From a virus, in the IMG/VR virus record IMGVR_UViG_3300045825_000053, positions 1 to 20,393 of that record: a stretch of 20,393 bases of DNA; one strand, given 5' to 3'. Below are positions 1 through 6,548 of the stretch, in pieces (the first letter of the stretch is position 1; every line of letters begins with the position of its first letter). Made by a program: the position numbers and the translations under genes. Under the pieces are notes generated by a model, which made no database searches, was not told the origin of the DNA, and was given only the letters and a program-made list of their open reading frames with translations.

Positions 1-14
1 AGGCATATATCCCA

Positions 15-659
15 CTACTTTAAGAATTTAGAGAACATATCTTCTCTGTCTGTTCTGATACAAATAATGATAGTGATTCTATCAACCTTGCTGTTATTGG
101 GAACCCAATGACAATACTGATTATCAAACCAGTAATAGTCTCCCTGTTTTGCACAAAAATGCTCACCAGGGAAGTGAAAAGCTTGTTCTGGAACATCTGT
201 CTTTCCAGAGTGATAATCTTCGTCAGGAGCGCATTCAAGCTGCACAGCAACCTTGCAATTGTAGTAAGCAGCGTGCCAAGTTCCAGTATCAACATGAGGC
301 TTGCATTCTTTACCTGGCTTGATTCGAGTTATCAGAACCCCTCCCAGTCTTTCGCCTTTCACTTTGCCCATAATTTCATAGGCCAATTCCTTGATAGACG
401 GAAGATGCATAATGCTTGGATACCAAACGGACTCATGCGGATACTTCTGCATAGCCAAGTTGCACGGAATATCAGGATTAACGTCATCTAAATGCTGATA
501 CCTTACCCAGATGTCATCAAGTCCATGATGAGGGCTAGAAGGGTCTTTGCGTCTAAAATCGTATTGGTTCCAAACTTGCGGATTGTTTTTTAGTTCGAGC
601 TGAATCCTACGAATAATATCCATACCGACATTGCCTAGATGCAACATAGTGTCAGACAT
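15..659 (-). CDS. 2-oxoglutarate/Fe(II)-dependent oxygenase, Asp/Asn hydroxylase-like
   Basis: The 214-residue protein looks like a small cupin-fold 2OG-Fe(II) oxygenase of the aspartyl/asparaginyl beta-hydroxylase type. The iron triad is visible as H122-x-D124 (in PHVDTGTWH) and H184 (in YCHWVPN), with R194 ten residues later in the place of the 2-oxoglutarate-binding arginine. Established members hydroxylate protein or small-molecule substrates using O2 and 2-oxoglutarate; the substrate here cannot be told. The ATG at 659 overlaps the stop of the sulfotransferase-like gene by 8 bases, so the two are probably translated together. Position after the virion genes suggests a late product that modifies a virion or host component (inference). 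The fold assignment is fairly sure, the activity is not tested. Confidence 0.8.
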   Translation of the reverse strand: MSDTMLHLGNVGMDIIRRIQLELKNNPQVWNQYDFRRKDPSSPHHGLDDIWVRYQHLDDVNPDIPCNLAMQKYPHESVWYPSIMHLPSIKELAYEIMGKVKGERLGGVLITRIKPGKECKPHVDTGTWHAAYYNCKVAVQLECAPDEDYHSGKTDVPEQAFHFPGEHFCAKQGDYYWFDNQYCHWVPNNSKVDRITIIICIRTDREDMFSKFLK

Positions 660-1164
660 TCTTCATTATCTCCTGTAGTTCGTTTATGAGCTTTTTCGTA
701 ACTTCTCGGCCTACTTTCAGACCTTTAAAATTTGGCTGCATCTCAATCTCTTTCAAGAATTCATGCCTTTCTTCATCAAACACCAATCCTGTTAAGTATT
801 CGTAAATATCTTCTGGCTCATTGAATAAAGCCTTCCAATTTAAATGCAGTCCGTCTATCCTGTTTAAATCTCTTTCTACGTTTGCAATTGGCTCAAGACC
901 TATAGCAACCAATGATTCATTAATCTCATTTTCATCACGATGCAATATGATTTTCTTTGCCGGATGAGAATTAACAAAATCAGGGAACATATACAACCCA
1001 GTACATGCAACACCTAGCTTTTTAGCAGACTGAATCGAGTCCAAGTAATTATAATGATGAGTCCATAGCGGGTCATGCAGGCACAGTGTTTTATCAGTCG
1101 TAAGCCAATTAGCGGCCCATGTTGTGCCTGATCTTGGAGCAGCTATCAACATAAAATCTATCAT
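652..1164 (-). CDS. Sulfotransferase-like protein (PAPS-binding P-loop)
   Basis: This 170-residue protein begins with a sulfotransferase 5'-phosphosulfate-binding loop (APRSGTTW, residues 9-16) straight after a short beta strand. A second family-typical element, the 3'-phosphate-binding region, is seen as HRDENEINESL at residues 75-85 (R76 and S84). Sulfotransferases move the sulfuryl group from PAPS to a hydroxyl or amine acceptor. At 170 residues it is shorter than the usual 250-300, so the acceptor-binding part is reduced or the protein is a minimal version. It could also be only a related P-loop nucleotide-binding protein. The start forms an ATGA overlap with the preceding gene, and its end overlaps the oxygenase gene, so all are co-translated late genes. 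Confidence 0.75.
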   Translation of the reverse strand: MIDFMLIAAPRSGTTWAANWLTTDKTLCLHDPLWTHHYNYLDSIQSAKKLGVACTGLYMFPDFVNSHPAKKIILHRDENEINESLVAIGLEPIANVERDLNRIDGLHLNWKALFNEPEDIYEYLTGLVFDEERHEFLKEIEMQPNFKGLKVGREVTKKLINELQEIMKNV

Positions 1165-1484
1165 AACGGTATGAACGTCATAGTAGGTGCCGCGCTGTAA
1201 GTAACCGTTACCACATCCTTATTTCCAACTGGAACAAGTCCCGCAGTTAATCCTGTTGCGTGAACCGATACCCTAGTTAAACTAATCGCGCTAACCGTCC
1301 CTCCAGTTACTACAACATGCCCGTTATTCTGTGCCGTGTAAGCAAATGGTGAAGCTCCAACCGTTATGCTTGATTCTTTTGCTGGCTGTACAGGTGCCAG
1401 CAAGTTAAAAAATTGCCACCAAGCAAGAGAAACCATCTCTTGATCGTCGGATACTTTCTGATTTCTAGAAGGTACGGTAATCAA
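1161..1484 (-). CDS. Small phage structural protein with C-terminal beta domain
   Basis: The 107-residue product has a short helical N-terminus (about residues 14-32, with a WWQFF patch) and a Gly/Thr/Val-rich beta part containing VVVTGGTVSAISLTR. This layout resembles small proteins I know from podovirus tail/head-completion operons, where the C-terminal part looks like a beta sandwich; exact function is unknown. It overlaps the gp10-like gene upstream and the sulfotransferase-like gene downstream, each by ATGA, which places it in the virion assembly operon. A minor virion protein is the likeliest role, but this is inferred from context. Confidence 0.65.
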   Translation of the reverse strand: MITVPSRNQKVSDDQEMVSLAWWQFFNLLAPVQPAKESSITVGASPFAYTAQNNGHVVVTGGTVSAISLTRVSVHATGLTAGLVPVGNKDVVTVTYSAAPTMTFIPL

Positions 1485-2941
1485 TTTTCCCCCGCCAATG
1501 CGTTAAGGTTAGCAGAAATTATTACAGCATTAATCGGGTCGCTCACATTAACCTCATAAATCCTATCCCTTGCATGTCCCAATCGCCTCCAAAGAGCGCG
1601 ATTCTTGTATTGTCCTACTTGTCCAATAGATACCCAATGCTCATTAGACCAAGTAGATCCTCCATCATCAGACCATCTCAACATTGCTTGCGGGTTTTGT
1701 CCCTGTCCTGATTGGAGTCCAACCCCAGGTTGAAATTGAATCTGTAAATCGTTATAGAACATTCTTTTCAAATCTGAAGTCAAATGCGGGCAGCGTCTTT
1801 GACGTACTATTTTCTGTCCGTTATCGGTGTATTGTTTTGTGTCTTGGATATATATATTGCCATTTTGCCAATCACCGACCATCACATTATTAGCGAAGTT
1901 CATCATGCAGTTAGCTCGTACTCTGTGCTGTACGTTCATATTATCAACCCAGCATCTACGATGCCACATATTAGTAGATAGATCGTAAGCCCAAGTCACA
2001 TCGGCGGACGGAAAAGTGATAACGTAAAACTCATGCCCTGCTTCTTGGTATGTGTAGGCTACAGCGTCAGAAGTAATCGCATAACTTTGTATTGCGTTTT
2101 CAATCGGGAAAGTTGAAATTCTCTGAGCGTTGTAACCGTTCATCATTACAACTGTTGCAATACCTCTTTTGTCTTGAGCAAGGAACGCGAAAGACTCACC
2201 AAGTTGGGCAATTGATCTTTTAGCCGCACAACCATGTTGAATAGACGAACCAGGAACGCATTGGAATGGGAACGGGAACGAACCAACATCTACCCAAACT
2301 TCGCAGGTATATTCACTGAGAAGGAATATCTCTCTTCGATTTGCTATCAGCCCTACCATGTTTCCAGGAGCGGTTAAAGTAGAACCAAAGTTCAATCCAC
2401 TCGAAACGATAGACCCAACATTAGTACACCCCCATTGGTTTGTATTCGGGGAGTTGTAGATTATATAATTATCTACAGTGTCAACAAAGTTAGCCCCATT
2501 GAATGCGCCATCCGTGACAATTGTTATAGCTCCTCCAGCGATAGGCCAGTAATACCGATTCGTACCATCTGCCATATAGACATAGGTTCCGTTGTCGGTG
2601 ATCGAAACAATCCCCGTAGATGTAGTCAAGTATCCGATTCGTGCCGCTACAAAAGATGAGCTAAAGGTGTAAACAACATTCCCAGCTATAACTATTGAGT
2701 TAGTCCCACCGGGTAGAGGATGCATACCTCTAACCATAGCAGGATTGTCTAGAGTAACGGCTAGAACAAGTCCGGGAGTAGGATATAAAGCCATCACTCC
2801 ACGATCAGGCGCTATCCCTGTTTGCTTTGACCCATTGCTTTTTACAGTGTCAATTTCAGGATACCAATTAAGGCATACCTGAGCATCTTGATAAATGCTT
2901 GCCGTTTCGTAAGCTGCGCCTACAAAAGAAAAGTCACTCAT
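1481..2941 (-). CDS. Packaged DNA stabilisation protein, P22 gp10-like tail hub
   Basis: The 486-residue protein has the N-terminal pattern of P22 gp10-family proteins: a short lead, then IYQDAQVCLNWYPE (about residues 16-29) and LYPTPGL (52-58), followed by many repeated beta strands with VRGMHPLPGG and similar turns, consistent with a propeller-like body. P22 gp10 is 472 residues, close to this. In P22 the protein binds under gp4 at the portal vertex and helps keep packaged DNA inside, and it attaches the tail needle. It directly follows the gp4-like gene (ATGA overlap), the same order as in P22. Homology call is confident from order and N-terminal motif; fine details are inferred. Confidence 0.85.
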   Translation of the reverse strand: MSDFSFVGAAYETASIYQDAQVCLNWYPEIDTVKSNGSKQTGIAPDRGVMALYPTPGLVLAVTLDNPAMVRGMHPLPGGTNSIVIAGNVVYTFSSSFVAARIGYLTTSTGIVSITDNGTYVYMADGTNRYYWPIAGGAITIVTDGAFNGANFVDTVDNYIIYNSPNTNQWGCTNVGSIVSSGLNFGSTLTAPGNMVGLIANRREIFLLSEYTCEVWVDVGSFPFPFQCVPGSSIQHGCAAKRSIAQLGESFAFLAQDKRGIATVVMMNGYNAQRISTFPIENAIQSYAITSDAVAYTYQEAGHEFYVITFPSADVTWAYDLSTNMWHRRCWVDNMNVQHRVRANCMMNFANNVMVGDWQNGNIYIQDTKQYTDNGQKIVRQRRCPHLTSDLKRMFYNDLQIQFQPGVGLQSGQGQNPQAMLRWSDDGGSTWSNEHWVSIGQVGQYKNRALWRRLGHARDRIYEVNVSDPINAVIISANLNALAGEN

Positions 2942-3879
2942 GTTGTAAATCCGCCGGTCAGTATCCAGCCCGCATCTCCACCATGCCTAAAGTCAAGCAG
3001 AGCAGGGTCGAATGAGGATGCAGCGGGATTAGCCATGTTGGTACGTTTAATCCATGACTTAGCATTAGCTGCATTTTTCATGATTAGCTGCACCAATCCC
3101 TGATCTGTAGTGCGTCCGTACTCAGGCAATAGATACTCAGCCAAACACCAGCGCAGAGCCATGTTGTAGCCGGGTGGCAATGTAACAGTGTCTTGCAGAG
3201 AGCCAAGTCTGCCAAGGATAGTCTCAGCGAATACATGCATCTCTCCACTAGTAGGAACAGGCCATACAGTGATATTCCCAACCGGACTAGATGGCTGATA
3301 GTACAAACCTCTAGGCCAAGGGCCGTTCAAAGCCTTCAGTCCGATCTGGTTGTAATTCTCGACATTCATTATCCCAACTGGATAATCCAAAGTGGACACA
3401 CGAACAAATGCAGAGTTGATCTTCAGAGGACGCTGATAATAGGTCGTCAACGCACCAGAAACCACCGTCTGACTGATACTGACTTCGTAAGTACCTATCC
3501 CGCCTGCGCCAGTGATAAAGTCTGTTACTTGCGTTCCTGTAGCTGCTCCACCGATGTATTGACCGATGGCGATGTTACCTAGAGGGATTGCGGATACTGT
3601 CAGCGTTCCGGTTCCATTTGTATTTGTAGAAATTGAGCCTGTAAAACTTCCACCGATTGTTCCACCCTGTCCAATGGTGTACTTATACGTTCCGTTCGTT
3701 AGCGTCCAGATTATCTCTGTTATATACGGAATCATCATGGTCGAGTTTGACCATGTTTCCAGCATATCATTGAGCATTTCTAGAGCGTCATTAGCATCAG
3801 CAGGAGCCAAAGTTTCACCAGGAGAATAAGCTCCAATGGCTTTTAATGATCTGGTTATGATGTCTAAAGCTGTAGTCAT
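2938..3879 (-). CDS. Head-completion / tail accessory factor, P22 gp4-like, with inserted beta module
   Basis: Residues 1-70 (ITRSLKAIGAYSPGETLAP, then DALEMLNDMLETWS) match the helical N-terminus of P22 gp4-type proteins, which form the ring under the portal. Residues about 149-313 hold the rest of the family pattern (PLKINSAFVR, LPPGYNMALRWCLAEYLLPEYG). Between them, residues about 71-148 form a Gly/Thr/Ser-rich block ending in GTYEVSISQTVVSG, a module seen in many phage tail and head proteins but absent from typical gp4. P22 gp4 is 166 residues; this one is 313. The start is preceded by TAGGGATAA. In P22, gp4 also has peptidoglycan-cutting activity; nothing here proves that activity. Confidence 0.8.
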   Translation of the reverse strand: MTTALDIITRSLKAIGAYSPGETLAPADANDALEMLNDMLETWSNSTMMIPYITEIIWTLTNGTYKYTIGQGGTIGGSFTGSISTNTNGTGTLTVSAIPLGNIAIGQYIGGAATGTQVTDFITGAGGIGTYEVSISQTVVSGALTTYYQRPLKINSAFVRVSTLDYPVGIMNVENYNQIGLKALNGPWPRGLYYQPSSPVGNITVWPVPTSGEMHVFAETILGRLGSLQDTVTLPPGYNMALRWCLAEYLLPEYGRTTDQGLVQLIMKNAANAKSWIKRTNMANPAASSFDPALLDFRHGGDAGWILTGGFTT

Positions 3880-3888
3880 TATTTATCC

Positions 3889-4119
3889 CTACTTCCCATT
3901 CCTATGCAACTTAGACAACCCCCAGACCAGCACCACTAAATCCTTAGTGTCAGAAGCAAGGCCGATTTCTGAACCTACGCCAGCAACACGCGAGTCTAAT
4001 GCCTGAAGAGAGGATTCTGTTTATGCCACCTCTTCGCGCAAAGATATTGGTATTTGATACTTCCTGCGAATCTTGATACATAGCAACCAGCACAAAAAAC
4101 CAAGTAGAAAACGAAGCAT
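3889..4119 (-). pseudogene. Small membrane-anchored ORF split by an in-frame TAA
   Basis: ATG at 4119 directly abuts the TAA of the preceding gene (TAAATG). It opens a 32-codon frame whose first 15 residues are a hydrophobic segment (MLRFLLGFLCWLLCI) followed by basic residues (KIRRK), then TAA at 4021-4023. The same frame continues for 43 sense codons to TAG at 3889-3891, encoding a stretch with ALDSRVAGVGSEIG and a hydrophobic LVVLVWGL segment, with no ATG, GTG or TTG near its beginning. Joined, it would be a 76-residue protein with an N-terminal membrane segment and a possible coiled coil. Either a nonsense mutation broke the gene, the 32-residue peptide alone is used, or the stop is read through. 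I do not recognise a family. Confidence 0.5.
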
Positions 4120-4401
4120 TTAAGCTCCCGTCATCGAAACAGGAATGACGTAGGTAATCGGCACTGCGATTGTGAAAGTGTCGCTAACGGGCGCACCTAC
4201 AGGGTTATTAGCAGCGTCTACAGCTTGAATCGTTGCCACATACACATCAGGCAACAGATCGACAGAAACAGAAGTTTCTCCCATCTTTACATCAACAGCT
4301 ACGTTTGTGCCAAGTTGCCCAACGATAGTAAGAATAGCTTTATCTACAACAGCGCCTTCAGGAGCAGCACCCCAAACGATAGATTCGATACGAGTTGTCA
4401 T
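4120..4401 (-). CDS. Small Ig-like/decoration-type virion protein (hypothetical)
   Basis: The 93-residue product is all beta in appearance: alternating strands, then the sequence VYVATIQAVDAANNPVG and a DTFTIAVP strand. This resembles single bacterial Ig-like or FN3-type domains found on phage capsids and tails, though no fold can be proved by eye. I chose ATG 4401 because TAAGGAAAACAAA lies just upstream and the previous gene ends at 4412; a longer frame to 4476 would overlap that gene heavily. It is the last intact gene of the small-protein cluster between coat and gp4. Confidence 0.65.
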   Translation of the reverse strand: MTTRIESIVWGAAPEGAVVDKAILTIVGQLGTNVAVDVKMGETSVSVDLLPDVYVATIQAVDAANNPVGAPVSDTFTIAVPITYVIPVSMTGA

Positions 4402-4411
4402 TTTGTTTTCC

Positions 4412-5290
4412 TTAGAAGCCGTACCAAGTGGTAGCGGCTGAGTTTGTTGGCGTTCCTGCGACTGAGTTATACACAATTTCTACTGCTTGCCCTGCAATTA
4501 CAGTTGTCGGCAATCCGAGAACAGCTGTAGCTGGAGTTGTCGGAGTCCATGTAATAGTAGTCACAGGGCCACCAAATACAATCCTGCGCCTCTCTCCGTC
4601 TGCTGTAGGTGCAGCGAGCGTGATAGTGATCGCAGTTGCACTTGGAGTTGCTATGTACATCGAAGCAATACCTGCCGCCAAAGTCGCAGCCGAAGCAGTA
4701 GCAGTAGTGTTAACCGCCCTGCCTGTTGCGATTGCTACTTGATTAGCAGCAATAGCTAGTTGTTGGGTTGCGTTAAAATACCCAGCAGGAAGCGTGTAGC
4801 CGTTGACATAGAAATTGATGATCGAAGCAGGCAAACTACCTACCACACCAGCCCCAATATCCAATTCTGCATCTACTGTGTAAAGTGCAGCCGCATGTGC
4901 ATTGGCAAAGTATGTGTTAGTTGGATTCGGGCCAGTGCTGTTGTTCATTGAAATCTGGCAATAATGCGTTGTATTTGTCGCATCATTCGCATTACACACA
5001 TAGCAAGACTGCCCTGCTACCGTTGGGTCGGTAATCGTGTGCTGTGTATAACCTAAGCTTGCAGCGCCCATTGTCATAGCTGCAACCGTACCGGGGAATA
5101 AAGTCTGATTTACCATCCCGCCAACAGCAAAAGAATTTGCCGAATCATCAAACGTAATCATCCCGGTATCTTGGGTTAATGTTTTCCCGTTACCGTAAGG
5201 AATATCACCAACACCAGGCACAAAAACATCAACCGACAATGTTGTAATCGGCGTCTGACTTGAAGCGATTGAATTACTATATCCAGTCAT
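4412..5290 (-). CDS. Virion protein with C-terminal beta domain (hypothetical structural)
   Basis: This 292-residue protein is rich in Ala, Thr, Gly and Val with few charges, typical of capsid-surface or fibre proteins. Three parts can be seen: an N-terminal beta stretch (1-100), a middle containing four cysteines around CYVCNANDATNTTHYC (about residues 97-112), and an Ala-rich helical link near residues 180-215. The C-terminal part (about 215-292: ITITLAAPTADGERRRIVFG, AVEIVYNSVAG, TTWYGF) has the form of a small beta domain often placed at the end of phage head or tail proteins. Shine-Dalgarno AGGAGA precedes ATG 5290. Likely a head decoration or fibre protein; not assigned to a named family. 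Confidence 0.65.
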   Translation of the reverse strand: MTGYSNSIASSQTPITTLSVDVFVPGVGDIPYGNGKTLTQDTGMITFDDSANSFAVGGMVNQTLFPGTVAAMTMGAASLGYTQHTITDPTVAGQSCYVCNANDATNTTHYCQISMNNSTGPNPTNTYFANAHAAALYTVDAELDIGAGVVGSLPASIINFYVNGYTLPAGYFNATQQLAIAANQVAIATGRAVNTTATASAATLAAGIASMYIATPSATAITITLAAPTADGERRRIVFGGPVTTITWTPTTPATAVLGLPTTVIAGQAVEIVYNSVAGTPTNSAATTWYGF

Positions 5291-5298
5291 GTTATCTC

Positions 5299-5637
5299 CT
5301 AGATCGCGCTAACCGGCGTAACGGTTAGAAGTGTTGGTCCTGCTGCGCTTGCGATTGCTGTCACAGACAAAGGCGCATTTGCAGTGGTAATGCACAAAGA
5401 TTGCAAAGGCGGAATTGGAATACTTCCCGCTACACCGTCAGTAGGAATCACCGAGGCAGCAGCCGTCAAACCATTCTGCGCAACAGTCACATAAACAATC
5501 AGCGTGCTTGAAGTGTTTACGAACAGAACAGCGTTTGTATCAGCCGCAGGAGTTATAGTTACGGCAGCATGTGAAGTAGCTACCACCGACAGGCCAATAG
5601 TCGGCCCAACCAATTTAGTTACGAGAGTGGTAGCCAT
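5299..5637 (-). CDS. Small beta-rich virion protein (hypothetical)
   Basis: The 112-residue protein is made mainly of Ala, Thr, Val and Ile with NTSSTLIVYVTVAQNG in the middle and IPIPPLQSLCITTANAP later. The pattern of strands suggests a compact beta sandwich, as in capsid decoration proteins. AAGGACGG precedes ATG 5637, and 8 bases separate its stop from the next start, consistent with the same late operon. I recognise the style from podovirus head operons but not a named family. Confidence 0.65.
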   Translation of the reverse strand: MATTLVTKLVGPTIGLSVVATSHAAVTITPAADTNAVLFVNTSSTLIVYVTVAQNGLTAAASVIPTDGVAGSIPIPPLQSLCITTANAPLSVTAIASAAGPTLLTVTPVSAI

Positions 5638-5645
5638 ATCCGTCC

Positions 5646-6047
5646 TTACGTCAAAGGTTCTAAGACTGCTTGAACCATACCCACAGCTGCCGTCATTGTC
5701 CCTGCTACCAAAACCATCAAAGCATCACCAGGAGCAAAGGTAAGTTTTGTTTGGTCTGTAACAAGAGTCAAAAACTGATTTGCATCAGCAGTTCCACCTG
5801 TAGACGCATCAAAAATACCAGAATGCAACAGAACCCCATTAGCAGCAGCAACACCAGACGCGCATTTGTAAAATGTCATTTGCGCACCAGACCCACCGTT
5901 AACACGCTGTCTACCTGTAATACCAGTACAAATGCACGGATATGCCGCTACAAACATAGGCTGTGTTACGGTAGTAGCAATATAGTCAAGCGTAACAATT
6001 TCTGCGCAAGACTGAGAAGTTGCAACACCTAAAGAACGTCCACCCAT
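5646..6047 (-). CDS. Small beta-rich virion protein (hypothetical)
   Basis: The 133-residue protein has alternating hydrophobic strands, an FVAAYPCICTGITGRQRV segment, an AQMTFYKC strand and a later LTFAPGDALMVLVAG segment. Four cysteines lie in its first half (residues 14, 38, 40 and 62). AAGGAGAG precedes ATG 6047, the best ribosome site in this cluster. It sits in the tandem set of five small proteins between coat and gp4, so a decoration, head-fibre or vertex role is likely. No named family is recognised. Confidence 0.65.
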   Translation of the reverse strand: MGGRSLGVATSQSCAEIVTLDYIATTVTQPMFVAAYPCICTGITGRQRVNGGSGAQMTFYKCASGVAAANGVLLHSGIFDASTGGTADANQFLTLVTDQTKLTFAPGDALMVLVAGTMTAAVGMVQAVLEPLT

Positions 6048-6058
6048 AATATCTCTCC

Positions 6059-6496
6059 TTAGTTGGCTTGAGCGTCAAACACATAACCGTAAATATATAC
6101 GTCCGCTGTAGCGGCAGCAGTATTTGCGGTTGTGCAACGATAGTACAACGTGTTCTGAGCAGCAGTAATGCCGGGGTTAGCAGTGGAAGCGATAGAATGC
6201 GCCACAACTACGCCAGCACTGGAAGCAGCAGACAGAGCAGCAGCGGATACGATAGCCGTACCACCAGCAGCAGGGGCGGTGTACAAAGCACCATAAGCCT
6301 GTGCCAAGCTAACAGAAGCATTGGTTACGATTACCGCTGTAACACTGAAAGAGCCTGTGTTAATAGTTGGAATGATGTTGTCGCCAACAACACTCAAGTT
6401 TGCGGCGTTAAGTTTACCGATCAAGCGAATTGCTTGGTTAGAGCCAAGCAGTTGCGTTGCGGGGTAAGTGGTTGAAGCAGGGCCGGGATTTGCCAT
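6059..6496 (-). CDS. Small Ala/Thr-rich virion protein, first after coat terminator
   Basis: The 145-residue protein is strongly Ala/Thr/Ser-rich (for example SAAALSAASSAG) with an N-terminal TQLLGSNQAIRLIGKL and a C-terminal YYRCTTANTAAATADVYIYG beta stretch. Such composition fits an abundant capsid-surface protein. It starts at ATG 6496 with AGGAGAAAC upstream, only 22 bases after the coat terminator. It therefore depends on readthrough of that terminator or on an undetected promoter. Function unknown. Confidence 0.65.
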   Translation of the reverse strand: MANPGPASTTYPATQLLGSNQAIRLIGKLNAANLSVVGDNIIPTINTGSFSVTAVIVTNASVSLAQAYGALYTAPAAGGTAIVSAAALSAASSAGVVVAHSIASTANPGITAAQNTLYYRCTTANTAAATADVYIYGYVFDAQAN

Positions 6497-6518
6497 TTTG
6501 TTTCTCCTAGATTAGTTC

Positions 6519-6543
6519 AAAAAATCCCCCAATTATGGGGGAT
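6519..6543 (-). terminator. Rho-independent terminator after coat
   Basis: On the minus strand, a perfect 7-bp stem (ATCCCCC/GGGGGAT, loop ATAATT) is followed by a run of six T. It lies 6 bases beyond the coat stop. It probably sets the coat-to-downstream ratio rather than ending the operon, because the next gene continues in the same direction. Confidence 0.85.
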
Positions 6544-6548
6544 ATTTG

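Noticed and set aside
4021-4023. Stop-codon recoding (TAA read as an amino acid)
   Set aside because: Other genes here end with TAA, for example the gene directly upstream, TerS-region genes and NinG, so genome-wide recoding does not fit.
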